A DNA stretch of 41,582 nt from an uncultured Eggerthellaceae bacterium (GTDB taxonomy: Bacteria > Actinomycetota > Coriobacteriia > Coriobacteriales > Eggerthellaceae): assembly GCA_934670115.1 (NCBI GenBank), contig CAKUOV010000019.1, positions 1 through 41,582 of the forward strand. The letters are read 5' to 3'. Positions 1-8,938 of this stretch are shown here, in pieces (the first letter of the stretch is position 1; every line of letters starts with the position of its first letter). The translations under genes were made by a program, and so were the position numbers. The notes under the pieces are model-generated. The model searched no databases and was not told the DNA's origin. It was given only the letters and a program-made list of their open reading frames with translations.

Positions 1-2
1 TC

Positions 3-527
3 CAAACGGGCGCCCGCAAGATCTTCACGAACACGTACGTGGCAACCGTGCTCACCCTGATTTTGGGTCTGGCGCTGGCATTCGGCGGTTACCTGAACAT
101 CTGGCCGCTGTTCGGCGCTTCTAACCAGCTGCTGGGCGGCATGACCATGATCACCCTGGCCGTGTTCTGCAAATGCACCGGCCGCAAGGGCTGGATGCTG
201 TACGTGCCCGTTGCATTCCTGCTGGTCTGCACGTTCACGTCGCTGGCCATGAGCATTGCTGGCTGCGTGACCGCGCTTTCCGCCGGCGTTACGTTCACCG
301 TTTTGGCCACGAAAGGCCTGCAGCTGGTATTCGCTATCCTGATTGTGATTTTGGGCATTATCGTTGCGTACAACTGCCTGAAAGAGCTGTTCACGAAGAA
401 AGCTGGCTCCATCCCCGATGAAGAGCCCGAGTGGACCGAGCTCGGTCGCACAAACGTTGCGAAGGCGGCGGACGCGAATGCGTCGCAAACCGCTGGCCCC
501 ACCACTCCCGCAACAACAGCGGAGTAA
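3..527 (+). CDS. cstA: CstA-family carbon starvation transporter, C-terminal part (5' end outside window)
   Basis: The reading frame is open from the first full codon of the window, so this is the last 174 residues of a longer gene. CstA proteins are multi-pass inner-membrane transporters for peptides or pyruvate used on carbon starvation. The visible part has a hydrophobic helix, the family-typical motif IWPLFGASNQLLGG (about residue 33), two or three further membrane helices (about residues 58-75, 77-98 and 102-122), and a hydrophilic tail rich in Ala, Thr and Glu. A GTG at 39 is an internal codon, not the start, because the frame continues upstream with a plausible protein sequence. A strong terminator follows at 586. 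Family assignment is confident from the motif; the substrate cannot be read from this fragment. Confidence 0.85.
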   Translation, partial: QTGARKIFTNTYVATVLTLILGLALAFGGYLNIWPLFGASNQLLGGMTMITLAVFCKCTGRKGWMLYVPVAFLLVCTFTSLAMSIAGCVTALSAGVTFTVLATKGLQLVFAILIVILGIIVAYNCLKELFTKKAGSIPDEEPEWTELGRTNVAKAADANASQTAGPTTPATTAE

Positions 528-585
528 GCAAAACTCAGCGAGCCGGTTCAAAACGCCGTTAAGCGAAACGCTGTTAATTGGAACC

Positions 586-620
586 AAAGCCCGAGGCATC
601 CATGCCCCGGGCTTTTTCTT
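586..620 (+). terminator. Rho-independent terminator after cstA
   Basis: Two 14-base arms (586-599 and 602-615) pair with one mismatch. They begin AAAGCCCG and end CGGGCTTT and are followed by TTTCTTT. It isolates the transporter gene from the sensory operon that starts at 749. Confidence 0.85.
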
Positions 621-748
621 TCTTCAGCGCATGAAATCTTCCACCGTTTACCCCCACTTCATGCGGTTGTTCACGATATACTGAAACGGAAGCAAAAGCC
701 GGCAGGTAGGCAACTCCACGCCTCCCACAGCGCAGAACGGATTCCAAC

Positions 749-2509
749 GTGAACAGGCAGCCCGCAGACCAATCCGCCCTAAGGCGAACGCGCACCATAT
801 GCGCTGGCCTGGCCTGCGTTCTTGCGGCAATTCTTGTAATCGCCGAGCTTCTTCCCGGAATGGCGCTGCTTCCCGATGGCTATATTGGTACGGGTCCTTC
901 GAACACATCGGGCCTGATGATTCTTTCGGGCGCTGCGGTCACTGCGTGGTGTTTCAGCGTCTATTTGCGCTGTTCAGATGCCATAATCAAGCGAAACATC
1001 ACCCTTATATCTGCCTTGCTTTTGTTCTGGCTGCTTGTTGTTCTGGTGCGTTATCCTGTTGAGCACGATCGCATCTCTGCCGTGTTGTGGTATATGTACT
1101 ACATTCCTATGCAGTTTATTCCCGCGCTGATCATGGCAAGCGCGTGCCGCGCGGCAGCGATTGACGGAAAGCCCCTTTGCCGCGACCTGCTTATTGCCGC
1201 CTTTGCCTTAGATGCCGCAATCGTGCTGGTAATACTTACCAATAACTTCCATCATTTCGCATTCGCATTTGACTTCGCCGATCCCCAATGGAGCGGGCAT
1301 TACACGTACAACTGGGCTTATTGGGTAGCCATCGTGCTGCAGGTCGCGCAATACCTATGCTTTTTCGCGGTGGCGGTGCCCGCCGCACGTCGTCAGTTGC
1401 ACAGCGCCTTCGCGCCGCTTTTAGTTATTGTCGGCATTGGAGGCACCTATACCGCACTCTACGTGCTCAGGAATACGGCGTTTTTCTCCACAAACATTGC
1501 CCTGGTTTGCACAACGTTGATTGTAGTTTCTCTCGAATTGTCACTTGACCTGGGAATATTTCCTTCGTATCGACGCTACGAGTACTTCTTCACCAAGTTG
1601 CCATTCGATTTGAAGATACTGTCTCTTAATCGCGATGTGGTGATGCAAACCAACTGCGCGCTTCCTTTGAAGCCCGAAGTCAAACAGGCGCTCAAAACGG
1701 TTACCGTCCCCCATGCGGGCACAACACTGTATCGCACTTCACGCATGCCTTCGACCGTGTACAAGCTCTACGCCATCACGGGCGGCTGCGCGCTTCTGGC
1801 CGAGGACACTTCGGCCATTGATAAGCGGCGCGAGGAGCTGTACCAGCAGCAGGAAACGCTCAGGCGCACGAACGCGATACTCGCGCACGACCACGAAGTC
1901 AAACGCAACTTATACCGGCAAGCAAGCAGCCGCGAGCTCTTCGAGGAAATCGAGCGGTCGCTTTCAAGCAAAACGCGACGCATCAAAGAGCTGCTGGACA
2001 ACCTTCCCCAGGAAAACGACACGGCTTCGCGCGAGGCACGCCGCGAAAGCCTGATGGAAGTAAAACTGCTGGTAGCTTACTGCAAACGCAAGGGCGGTCT
2101 GATTCTTGCAGAGAAGAGCGACCCCGATTTCAACCGCGAGCGCCTGGAGCTGGTTTTCAACGAAACAGCGTCTGACCTGCGCTCTCTCAATATCGATTGC
2201 GCTGCTCTTGTTGAAACGGCGCAAGTCCTTCCCGCTACAACGGTAAGCGTTCTGTACGATTGCCTGTATGATTTCGCGGCAGCGGCATTCGCGGCTCAGT
2301 CTCCCATCCTCATGCTCTTTGTGCGCGACGCTGGGCCTGGCAAGGCGGAGATGCGTGCCGCCCTTGAGGCAGATCGCGCTTTAAACGCCCATTTCGAAGA
2401 AGCACTCAAAGAGCTTCACGACACCCTGACCGCGCGTGGCGATGAGTTCTTGCTCTCCATTTCGAAAGCAAGCGCATCGCTTGACCTGATAGTCGGACAG
2501 GAGGCCTAA
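749..2509 (+). CDS. Multi-pass membrane sensor with degenerate kinase-like C-terminus
   Basis: The protein has 586 residues. The first 275 or so carry about eight hydrophobic helices, resembling the seven/eight-pass sensory input regions found ahead of some histidine kinases. A soluble region follows with a charged, coiled-coil-like stretch (about 365-440, including RREELYQQQETLRR and KTRRIKELLDNL). The last 120 residues sit where a histidine-kinase ATPase domain would be, but I see no clear phospho-acceptor H-box and no canonical N, G1 or G2 boxes. It lies 5 bp before an apparently intact histidine kinase and shares its operon. A reasonable inference is that it is a signal-sensing partner of that kinase, not an active enzyme. 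The GTG at 749 gives the full first helix; the ribosome site before it is weak, so the exact start is uncertain. The signal sensed is unknown. Confidence 0.6.
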   Translation: MNRQPADQSALRRTRTICAGLACVLAAILVIAELLPGMALLPDGYIGTGPSNTSGLMILSGAAVTAWCFSVYLRCSDAIIKRNITLISALLLFWLLVVLVRYPVEHDRISAVLWYMYYIPMQFIPALIMASACRAAAIDGKPLCRDLLIAAFALDAAIVLVILTNNFHHFAFAFDFADPQWSGHYTYNWAYWVAIVLQVAQYLCFFAVAVPAARRQLHSAFAPLLVIVGIGGTYTALYVLRNTAFFSTNIALVCTTLIVVSLELSLDLGIFPSYRRYEYFFTKLPFDLKILSLNRDVVMQTNCALPLKPEVKQALKTVTVPHAGTTLYRTSRMPSTVYKLYAITGGCALLAEDTSAIDKRREELYQQQETLRRTNAILAHDHEVKRNLYRQASSRELFEEIERSLSSKTRRIKELLDNLPQENDTASREARRESLMEVKLLVAYCKRKGGLILAEKSDPDFNRERLELVFNETASDLRSLNIDCAALVETAQVLPATTVSVLYDCLYDFAAAAFAAQSPILMLFVRDAGPGKAEMRAALEADRALNAHFEEALKELHDTLTARGDEFLLSISKASASLDLIVGQEA

Positions 2510-2514
2510 CGTCT

Positions 2515-4056
2515 ATGAGCTTCCTTTTCGGTGCGAAACTTCTTACCGCAATTCTGCTTGTCATCACGTTTTACCTGCTCTGCGCGGGACAAGCACTCCA
2601 TACGTTGCTGGTCATGTGCCGCCGCGACACCCGCGGTACCTGGATTCGCGCGTGCTATGAGCTGCTGCTGTTCTTCCACCTGGTCATGGGCGCGGCAACG
2701 GCAAATTCCCTGCAAGCGGGCTATGGCATTGCAATCCTTCGCTTGAAAGCAATAACGATTCCCATTGAAATGCTGCTCTGGGTAAACATAGCAGGCGCCC
2801 TGATTGCCGCCTACCTGTTCGCCAAAGAAGAAAATCGGGGCAGAAAATGCTGTCGCGTTATCGAGTGCGTTTTGCTAGCACTTTGCACGCCACCCCTTAC
2901 CGCGCAGCTTGGCGAGGCAAGCGTGTACTTGCTTATTGTGGACGCAAGCTACATGTTCTTCCGCGTGACCAGCGGACTTGCAACCGATAAGCAGGGGCTC
3001 TCCCAAACTGTCACGAATCTTTCGGTGGTGAGTGCCGTTAATACCCTGCCCGAAGGCGTCATCTGCGCGGGTGACGACGGCCGTATCCTTTTCATGAACG
3101 ACACCATGCGCTCATGCCTGACCTCTCTGGGATTCGCAACGGACCTTACCGAGACGCGCACCATGTGGAACGACTTGGAAGAAATTGCCAAAAAAGGGGA
3201 AACACCCCTTGATGCGCTGCTTCCCGAAGGTATCCGCTTGCAAATTTCCCCCGATGAAACGCGTCTTTTTGTGCGCGATCGCGTTGTTTTGGGCAAGAAG
3301 GAATACCGGCGCATGGTGGCCCTTGACGTAACCGAGCAAGAAGCGCTGAATACCCAGCTTGCCTACACGAACCATTTGCTTGAAACATCAAATGCCGAGC
3401 TCACGAAATCCATTTCCAACGTTGCTCAGGTAGCACATAACGAAGCAATCCTGCACATGAAAGCACGCGTGCACGACACCATTGGGCAGCGCTTGTCCAT
3501 TCTTCACCGCTATCTGGAAGACGACGACCTGGACGAAAAACACTTGGCACAGATAACCGAGCTCTTGAGTCACATCATCGACGATTTGACCGAGCCCGAA
3601 GAAATTCCCACCGTTGATGAAAGCGTGGCGCACCTTTCTTCCGTAGAATCGGCTTTCTCTTTGATTGGCATCACGCTCGAAGCACAAGGAATGCTGCCCG
3701 AAAATCCCCTGGTGGCCAGCGCTTTCGTGAAAATCATCCGTGAAGCCGCTACCAACGCCGCCAAACACGGGCGTGCAAAACGCGTTATCGTGCGCTTCTC
3801 GGAAAAAGGCGGGCAAGCGGTACTCACCGTTGAAAACGATGGAGCACACGGCCGCGAGGACATGCGCGAAGGCAGCGGCTTTCCCTTGATGCGCGCCGCC
3901 ATGGAAGAAATTCAGGGAACGCTGCGCGTTATCTCGGTCAAACCGTTTATCATTGAAGCAAGCGCACCGCTCGGTGCAAATCGCTCACTCGCCGCACAAT
4001 CAGGTATCATGGACAGCGCACACCACGAGCATAAAAAAAGGAGCACGTCGCTATGA
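2515..4056 (+). CDS. Membrane sensor histidine kinase, NarX/HisKA_3 type
   Basis: The protein has 513 residues. Residues 1-150 contain about five membrane helices. A PAS-like segment follows (about 165-275, with LPEGVICAGDDGRILFMND). The dimerisation/phospho-acceptor region contains HDTIGQRLSILHRY, with the likely phosphorylated His at 320. The C-terminal ATPase domain has an N-box (REAATNAAKHG), a G1-like VENDGAHG and a C-terminal GSGFPLMRAAMEEIQG. This arrangement matches kinases that pair with LuxR/NarL response regulators, and such a regulator overlaps the stop codon by 4 bases (ATGA). The upstream membrane protein is 5 bp away and probably contributes to sensing. The stimulus cannot be deduced from the sequence. 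Confidence 0.85.
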   Translation: MSFLFGAKLLTAILLVITFYLLCAGQALHTLLVMCRRDTRGTWIRACYELLLFFHLVMGAATANSLQAGYGIAILRLKAITIPIEMLLWVNIAGALIAAYLFAKEENRGRKCCRVIECVLLALCTPPLTAQLGEASVYLLIVDASYMFFRVTSGLATDKQGLSQTVTNLSVVSAVNTLPEGVICAGDDGRILFMNDTMRSCLTSLGFATDLTETRTMWNDLEEIAKKGETPLDALLPEGIRLQISPDETRLFVRDRVVLGKKEYRRMVALDVTEQEALNTQLAYTNHLLETSNAELTKSISNVAQVAHNEAILHMKARVHDTIGQRLSILHRYLEDDDLDEKHLAQITELLSHIIDDLTEPEEIPTVDESVAHLSSVESAFSLIGITLEAQGMLPENPLVASAFVKIIREAATNAAKHGRAKRVIVRFSEKGGQAVLTVENDGAHGREDMREGSGFPLMRAAMEEIQGTLRVISVKPFIIEASAPLGANRSLAAQSGIMDSAHHEHKKRSTSL

Positions 4057-4673
4057 TCAGAATCGTTATCGTAGAAGACCAAATGATGCTACGTGATTCC
4101 CTTGCAACCACCATTTCTCTGCAGCACGACACGCAAGTAGCGGCCACTTTAGGAGACGCCGAAAACGCGCTCGAGGCCGTGGAGAAGCATAACGCGAACT
4201 GCGCCCTTCTTGATGTGTGCACCGAAAACGATTCAAGCGGCATTGTTGCAGCTAAACGCATCAAAGAAGCACTGCCCGACGTGCGCGTCATCATCATGAC
4301 GGGCATGCCGGAAATCACGTTCATCGAGCAGGCGCGCCAAGCAGGCGCGGACAGCTTCGTATATAAAAACGTGGGAACAGGCGAGCTTTTGAGCATCATT
4401 CGCTCCACCATGGAAGGTTATTGCACGTTCCCGCGCGCGCAGGAAAGCGTTTTTTCCGACGCCGCTGCGCTCACCGATGTTGAAGTCGAAATCCTGCGCA
4501 TGGTGTGCGAGACAAAAACGCGCAAAGAGATATCAGATGAGCTGTTCCTTTCGGAAGGCACCGTAAAGCGACACATCTCTGAAATTCTGGCGAAAACCGG
4601 CTACGATAACATTTTGCGCCTGGCGGTGCACGCCGTTTCCAGCGGGCTTATTGTTCCGAAAATGCACTCGTAA
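4053..4673 (+). CDS. NarL/LuxR-family response regulator
   Basis: The protein has 206 residues. An N-terminal receiver domain (about 1-120) has the acidic pair E8-D9, phospho-acceptor D54, T83 and K105, all in the expected places. A C-terminal LuxR-type helix-turn-helix (about 143-203) contains LTDVEVEILRMV and LSEGTVKRHISEIL. It is a DNA-binding transcription regulator, presumably phosphorylated by the kinase whose gene it overlaps by 4 bases. Target promoters are not evident; no repeated operator was recognised upstream of the operon. The assignment is secure and the regulon is unknown. Confidence 0.93.
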   Translation: MIRIVIVEDQMMLRDSLATTISLQHDTQVAATLGDAENALEAVEKHNANCALLDVCTENDSSGIVAAKRIKEALPDVRVIIMTGMPEITFIEQARQAGADSFVYKNVGTGELLSIIRSTMEGYCTFPRAQESVFSDAAALTDVEVEILRMVCETKTRKEISDELFLSEGTVKRHISEILAKTGYDNILRLAVHAVSSGLIVPKMHS

Positions 4674-4978
4674 GGGCTTTTCGGTTCGCAGACGATCGGC
4701 GGCGGCATTGCGCCGCAAATAACTTATTGCCGCTTCCAGCTCGCAGACGCACACAACGTTGTTGCGGCCCCTGCATCTTCGTCGTTTTCTTGCTTGCGTC
4801 GCCGCTTTGTATTGCATTTTGGAGCCATTTTGTCCATTTTTTCTTCTCTTTTTCCCATAAATGAGACATAAGGTGCATATCGCGGCTCCAGATAAGACCT
4901 TAGGGTCATTCCTTTTCCCGTTCAACGGGCGCATCATACTCAGTGAAAGCGGGTAGCAACAACGGGAAGGAGACCCCT
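4674..4978. other. Intergenic stretch with no recognised gene
   Basis: These 305 bases hold a small hairpin (CGGCG...CGCCG near 4698-4714) without a convincing T-run, then a T-rich stretch around 4800-4860, and finally the ribosome site for the next gene. Open frames here, mostly on the minus strand, have no recognisable protein features. No strong promoter was identified. Confidence 0.5.
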
Positions 4979-5716
4979 ATGGGACTATTTGGAAAGATAT
5001 TCGAGAAGAAGAACTGCGATATTTGCGGCGCGGAAATCGGCTTGCTGGGAAACAGAAAGCTTGAAGACGGCAACCTGTGCAAGGAGTGCGCGGCAAAACT
5101 TTCTCCTTTCTTCAGCGATCGCAGGCGCAGCACCGTTGAGCAGATTCGCGAGCAGCTTGATTACCGCGAGGCCAACAAAGAGCGCGTGGCCGCATTTAAC
5201 GCAACACGCACGCTGGGCGGCAACACCAAGATAATCATCGACGAAGACGCTGGTTGCTTTATTGTCACGCGCGCATCGCGCTGGCGCGACGCAAACCCCG
5301 ATGTGATTGACTTTTCCCAGATCACCGGCTGCGACACGGAAGTACGCGAAACCCGCACCGAAATTATGCGCGAAAACGCCGAAGGTGAAGAGGAAAGCTA
5401 CGATCCGCCGCGTTACGACATTGATTACGACATGTATGTCACCATCTACGTGAACTCCCCCTACTTCGACGAGATTTCGTTCAAGGTGAACGACTATCAG
5501 ATTGAAGAGCGCTACTCCCTCGAATTCCGCGAGGCAGAGCGCCAGGCGAATGAAATCCGCGAACTGCTTACAGGTGTGCGCGAGCGCGTTCGCGAAGAAG
5601 TCGTAGCAGCGGCAACACCCAAACAGGCGGTGACCTGCCCCTTCTGCGGCGCCTCCACTACGCCCGATGGCAGCGGCCGCTGCGAATTCTGCGGCGGCGC
5701 GCTGGGAGCAAACTAG
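4979..5716 (+). CDS. DUF4428-type zinc-ribbon protein
   Basis: The protein has 245 residues from the ATG at 4979, chosen because GGAAGGAGA lies just upstream; an in-frame start at 4943 lacks this. An N-terminal four-cysteine knuckle (CDICGAEIG...NLCKEC, about 14-40) resembles the DUF4428 zinc-binding domain. The middle (about 75-200) is a beta-rich domain with many acidic residues, similar to the region found in cytosolic proteins of this type. A second zinc ribbon (CPFCGAS...CEFCGG) closes the protein. It has no signal peptide or membrane helix. Function is unknown; two zinc sites flanking a central domain suggest a binding or scaffold role. A long antisense frame lies opposite, but the zinc motifs show which strand is coding. 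Confidence 0.8.
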   Translation: MGLFGKIFEKKNCDICGAEIGLLGNRKLEDGNLCKECAAKLSPFFSDRRRSTVEQIREQLDYREANKERVAAFNATRTLGGNTKIIIDEDAGCFIVTRASRWRDANPDVIDFSQITGCDTEVRETRTEIMRENAEGEEESYDPPRYDIDYDMYVTIYVNSPYFDEISFKVNDYQIEERYSLEFREAERQANEIRELLTGVRERVREEVVAAATPKQAVTCPFCGASTTPDGSGRCEFCGGALGAN

Positions 5717-5786
5717 GTTTTTCACATTCGCAGCAGTTGACTAGCACGTAAAAGGAAGCTCGGTCCCAAAGAAAGGAAGTGCAAAC

Positions 5787-6644
5787 ATGAAGACAAAGAC
5801 GAAAATGAAAGTATTTGCGCTGATAGCAGGCGCGCTTGCCCTGTGCCTGGCCCTGGTGGGCTGCGGTGGAAGCTCAAAGGCGGATCCGAAGAAAGCCTTC
5901 GTTGGCACGTGGGAGCTCACTGAGATTTCCGGTGCAACCGAAGATGACATGGCCTTGCTCAAGGCGTTCGGCATGGCGGTAGAGGCCGCGCTTGCCGAAG
6001 ATGGCACATTCAAGATGGGCATGTTCGGCGAGAACCTGGAAGGAACCTGGGAAGCAAAAAGCGCAGAGAAAATCACTTTGACCATTGAGGGCGAGTCCCT
6101 GGAAGGCACTCTGAAAGATGGGAAACTGAACTTTACCATCGATGGCGATGGCATGACGTTCAAGAAGACCACCGATGAGGTAAAAGACCTGTCCACCACC
6201 ACGGGATTTGACTGGGGCGGCGAAAACGGCGGCGATGATGGATATATCAACGGCGGCGGCACCGATAATGGCGGCGACGACGGCGAAGAAATCCGACTTG
6301 TCGATAAGATGCTGGTAAACGATGACGTTGTTACGATTGCCGTTATCTCCATGAAGAAAGATTGGATGGGCGACTGCGGCTATGTCCTGAGGATTGCGAA
6401 CAATACATCTGATACAACCATTGATGTGAACGCGGCATACAACACCTGGAGCGTGGGCAACAGAATGGTTTCCCCGTACCTCTACGAAACGCTGAAGCCG
6501 GGCACCTACACCGAAGCGTTCATGTACTTCTCAGGCGATACGGTTGCCAGCTTGGATGACTTGATTTCCGCCGATGGCAGAATTGATGTCATGGATACCA
6601 ATACGTATGACACGCTGGGACAATACGATATACACATCGACTAG
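5787..6644 (+). CDS. Secreted lipoprotein, lipocalin-like N-domain and Ig-like C-domain
   Basis: The protein has 285 residues. A basic N-terminus and hydrophobic helix end in the lipobox LVGC (Cys near 26), so it should be lipid-anchored outside the membrane. Residues 35-130 contain FVGTWELTEI and repeated Gly-Thr-Trp and Lys/Thr beta-strand patterns, resembling small lipocalin-like domains. A Gly/Asp-rich linker (about 145-170) follows. The last 110 residues look like an extracellular Ig-type domain (VLRIANNTSDTTIDVNA), similar in pattern to DUF4352-like folds. The start is supported by AAAGGAAG upstream. The ligand is unknown. It is monocistronic, with a strong terminator at 6690. Confidence 0.75.
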   Translation: MKTKTKMKVFALIAGALALCLALVGCGGSSKADPKKAFVGTWELTEISGATEDDMALLKAFGMAVEAALAEDGTFKMGMFGENLEGTWEAKSAEKITLTIEGESLEGTLKDGKLNFTIDGDGMTFKKTTDEVKDLSTTTGFDWGGENGGDDGYINGGGTDNGGDDGEEIRLVDKMLVNDDVVTIAVISMKKDWMGDCGYVLRIANNTSDTTIDVNAAYNTWSVGNRMVSPYLYETLKPGTYTEAFMYFSGDTVASLDDLISADGRIDVMDTNTYDTLGQYDIHID

Positions 6645-6689
6645 CTTCTCGCATACGCTGAAGCACTCACAGCATTTCGCGCACCGGGC

Positions 6690-6719
6690 AGCCGCAGCTT
6701 AATTGCTGCGGCTGTTTTT
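6690..6719 (+). terminator. Rho-independent terminator after the lipoprotein gene
   Basis: AGCCGCAGC (6690-6698) pairs perfectly with GCTGCGGCT (6705-6713) across a 6-base loop and is followed by GTTTTTA. Confidence 0.92.
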
Positions 6720-6864
6720 ATGGGAAGCGAAACCCAGGAGAAACACCCACCCGATATGCTGGTTGCCGTAAGATATTCCAGCGGATTTGCTTGCCTGCGA
6801 GCAGGTCGTTTTACCGGGTTTTGCCAAGATGCGGCGCACGCCAAAAGAAAGGGTCTCTACGAAT

Positions 6865-7692
6865 ATGCACTTCACCGTGGAAACAGCGGGCGATAGCGCC
6901 GTGAACTTGGTGGTCTCCTCCGAGATTTCCCGCCAGACCAGCGCCAACGTTGCGCGTCTTGCCGCTGCCGTTCGCTCACAGCAAGTGCCCGGCGTCACCG
7001 ATATCGTTCCCACGTACTGCTCTGTTATGGTGTGCTACAATCCCTTGACGCTCACATTTGATGAGCTTGAGCAGAACCTATCGTGCCTAGCGCAAAGCGA
7101 AGGAGCCGCAAACGAGAGCGCCTCAAAACTTATCGAAATCCCCGTTGCGTATGGTGGCATTTTCGGTCCCGATCTGAACGATGTTGCGTCGCTGGCAGGC
7201 ATTTCCCCCGATGAAGTGATACGCATCCACAGCAGCGTGGATTACCCCGTGGCAATGCTGGGGTTTCTGCCCGGCTTTCCCTACCTTTCCGGATTGGACG
7301 CGCGCATTCACACGCCGCGCCTTGATACGCCGCGCACCGCAATTCCACGCGGCAGCGTAGGGATTGGCGGCCAGCAAACAGGCATTTACCCTCTTGAAAG
7401 CCCTGGCGGGTGGCGCCTTATCGGGCGCACGCCCCTGCTTCTTTTCGATGCAGGCGGTACGCGCGAAATCCCTTATGCTGCAGGCGACATAATTCGTTTC
7501 GTTCCCATTAGCGAAGCGGAGTTTTACCGAATTGCGGCAGAGGAAGGCACGGATATAAGCGACCTTGCCAACGCGGGAAGCAATTATTCAAGCAACGGCG
7601 AAGGCGGCGATGCACATGGTGCTTCAACGGCTTCGCCGAAGCGTGAGCCCCTTGCCCGCGCACGTTACTCAATCTCACAGGCGGCATTATGA
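6865..7692 (+). CDS. pxpB: 5-oxoprolinase subunit PxpB (KipI family)
   Basis: The protein has 275 residues. PxpB, PxpC and PxpA together use ATP to open 5-oxoproline (pyroglutamate) to glutamate in the cytoplasm. The KipI family signature is clear: MLGFLPGFPYLSGLD, IPRGSVGIGGQQTGIYP and SPGGWRLIGRTP in the C-terminal half. I chose the ATG at 6865 because GAAAGGG lies upstream and the protein then begins MHFTVE, as in the family; the frame is open further upstream to about 6787 but that part is not family-like. About 45 extra residues at the C-terminus are low-complexity. It overlaps pxpC by 4 bases. KipI was first described in Bacillus as a kinase inhibitor, but the operon here strongly favours the oxoprolinase role. 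Confidence 0.92.
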   Translation: MHFTVETAGDSAVNLVVSSEISRQTSANVARLAAAVRSQQVPGVTDIVPTYCSVMVCYNPLTLTFDELEQNLSCLAQSEGAANESASKLIEIPVAYGGIFGPDLNDVASLAGISPDEVIRIHSSVDYPVAMLGFLPGFPYLSGLDARIHTPRLDTPRTAIPRGSVGIGGQQTGIYPLESPGGWRLIGRTPLLLFDAGGTREIPYAAGDIIRFVPISEAEFYRIAAEEGTDISDLANAGSNYSSNGEGGDAHGASTASPKREPLARARYSISQAAL

Positions 7693-8921
7693 GACTTATC
7701 GTCAAAACAAGCGGCATGTTGGCAACCGTCCAAGATTTAGGGCGGCATGGCTTCATGGATCAAGGATTCGGCCCTGCAGGCGCTATGGATTCCTGGTCGC
7801 TGCGCGCGGCAAATGTGCTTGTAGGAAATAGCGAAAACGCGCCTGCCCTTGAGTTCTGCCTGATGGGGCCATCGTTTTACGTTGAAGAAACAAATCCCAG
7901 CGAAACGCTTGTGATTGCATTCACAGGTGCTGGCTTCCAGCCCACCGTAAATGGCGAGCCTGCTCCCTTGGGAGTTGCGTTGTGTCTTCGCGCGGGCGAT
8001 ATCGTGGCAGCGGGAAACGCGCACGAAGGCAAATACGGATACCTTGCTGTCCGCGGCGGCATTGATGTTCCCTGCGCGTTTGGCAGCGCGGCTACCAGCC
8101 TGAAATATCATATGGGCGGATTTTATGGGCGTGCGCTTGCGAAAAACGATGTGTTGACCAGCGGAAACCATGAGCAGAAAGAAATACCCGACTTGGTGTT
8201 GCCCGAATGGCTGCGCATCAACAACATGCTGAGCGCCCCTGCCGATGCGTTTCTTGGTGAAAGTGCCAAACGTTGCGCCGAAGCAAGCAGCGAAGGAAAC
8301 GCCCCATGCAACACGGGCATGGCGGCAGGCACGACTGCGACACGGGGCGCCAACGCCGAACAGAACAGCATTGGCGCCGTAACCATCCACGCTATCCCCA
8401 ACCCGCAAGAGCGGCTGTTCACCGCCAAGGGGATTGAAACATTCTACGGCACAACGTACGCCGTTACTCCTGAAAGCGATCGCATGGGATTGCGCTTAGG
8501 TGGCACGCCCGTTGAATCAATAAACGGAAGCGACATCATCTCCGATGGCATCCCCTTGGGGGCCGTGCAAATTCCCGCAAGCGGTCTGCCCATTGTCATG
8601 ATGGCAGATCGCCAGACAACAGGCGGTTATGCAAAAATTGCAACAATCGCAACTGCTGATATCGCAAGACTTGCCCAATGTGGCCCAGAGCAATCAATTC
8701 GCTTTACGCGAACCAGCGTGCAGCAGGCACAAGAGCTGATTCGCACCAAAGAACACGCCTTTGCTGCCTGGGCAAACAGCACTGCAAGCCCGCAACAGCT
8801 TCTGGATCACCTGCAATGGCAATGCGCGCAACGCGGCCTTCCTCACCTTTCGTATCACGGGCCGACGCACTCTGCATCGGTTGAGCGCTATGCTATAACA
8901 TCTCCTGGTCATACAAAATAA
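7689..8921 (+). CDS. pxpC: 5-oxoprolinase subunit PxpC (KipA family)
   Basis: The protein has 410 residues. It is the larger partner of PxpB, a biotin-carboxylase-like fold (KipA/AHS2). The start MRLIVKTSGMLATVQDLGR and GFGPAGAMDSWSLRAANVLVGN are diagnostic. Further signatures include FTGAGFQPTVNG, YLAVRGGIDVP and TPESDRMGLRLGG. Compared with typical members of around 310-340 residues it is long, mainly through an Ala/Gly/Asn-rich insert at about 190-230 (AEASSEGNAPC) and a C-terminal extension after residue 350. It overlaps pxpB by an ATGA and is followed 17 bp later by the UPF0317 gene, so translation is probably coupled. Confidence 0.92.
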   Translation: MRLIVKTSGMLATVQDLGRHGFMDQGFGPAGAMDSWSLRAANVLVGNSENAPALEFCLMGPSFYVEETNPSETLVIAFTGAGFQPTVNGEPAPLGVALCLRAGDIVAAGNAHEGKYGYLAVRGGIDVPCAFGSAATSLKYHMGGFYGRALAKNDVLTSGNHEQKEIPDLVLPEWLRINNMLSAPADAFLGESAKRCAEASSEGNAPCNTGMAAGTTATRGANAEQNSIGAVTIHAIPNPQERLFTAKGIETFYGTTYAVTPESDRMGLRLGGTPVESINGSDIISDGIPLGAVQIPASGLPIVMMADRQTTGGYAKIATIATADIARLAQCGPEQSIRFTRTSVQQAQELIRTKEHAFAAWANSTASPQQLLDHLQWQCAQRGLPHLSYHGPTHSASVERYAITSPGHTK

Positions 8922-8938
8922 AAAGAATCGAGCAAACC

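Noticed and set aside
4985..5725. 246-codon minus-strand frame opposite the zinc-ribbon gene
   Set aside because: The plus strand encodes two clear Cys4 motifs and has a ribosome site; the antisense frame is Ala/Val-rich shadow.
5741..6352. 203-codon minus-strand frame opposite the lipoprotein
   Set aside because: It is the complement of a lipoprotein with a clear lipobox; Ser/Pro-rich product lacks any family pattern.
6787..6864. Longer pxpB start at an upstream TTG
   Set aside because: The added 26 residues are not family-like and the ribosome site fits the ATG at 6865.
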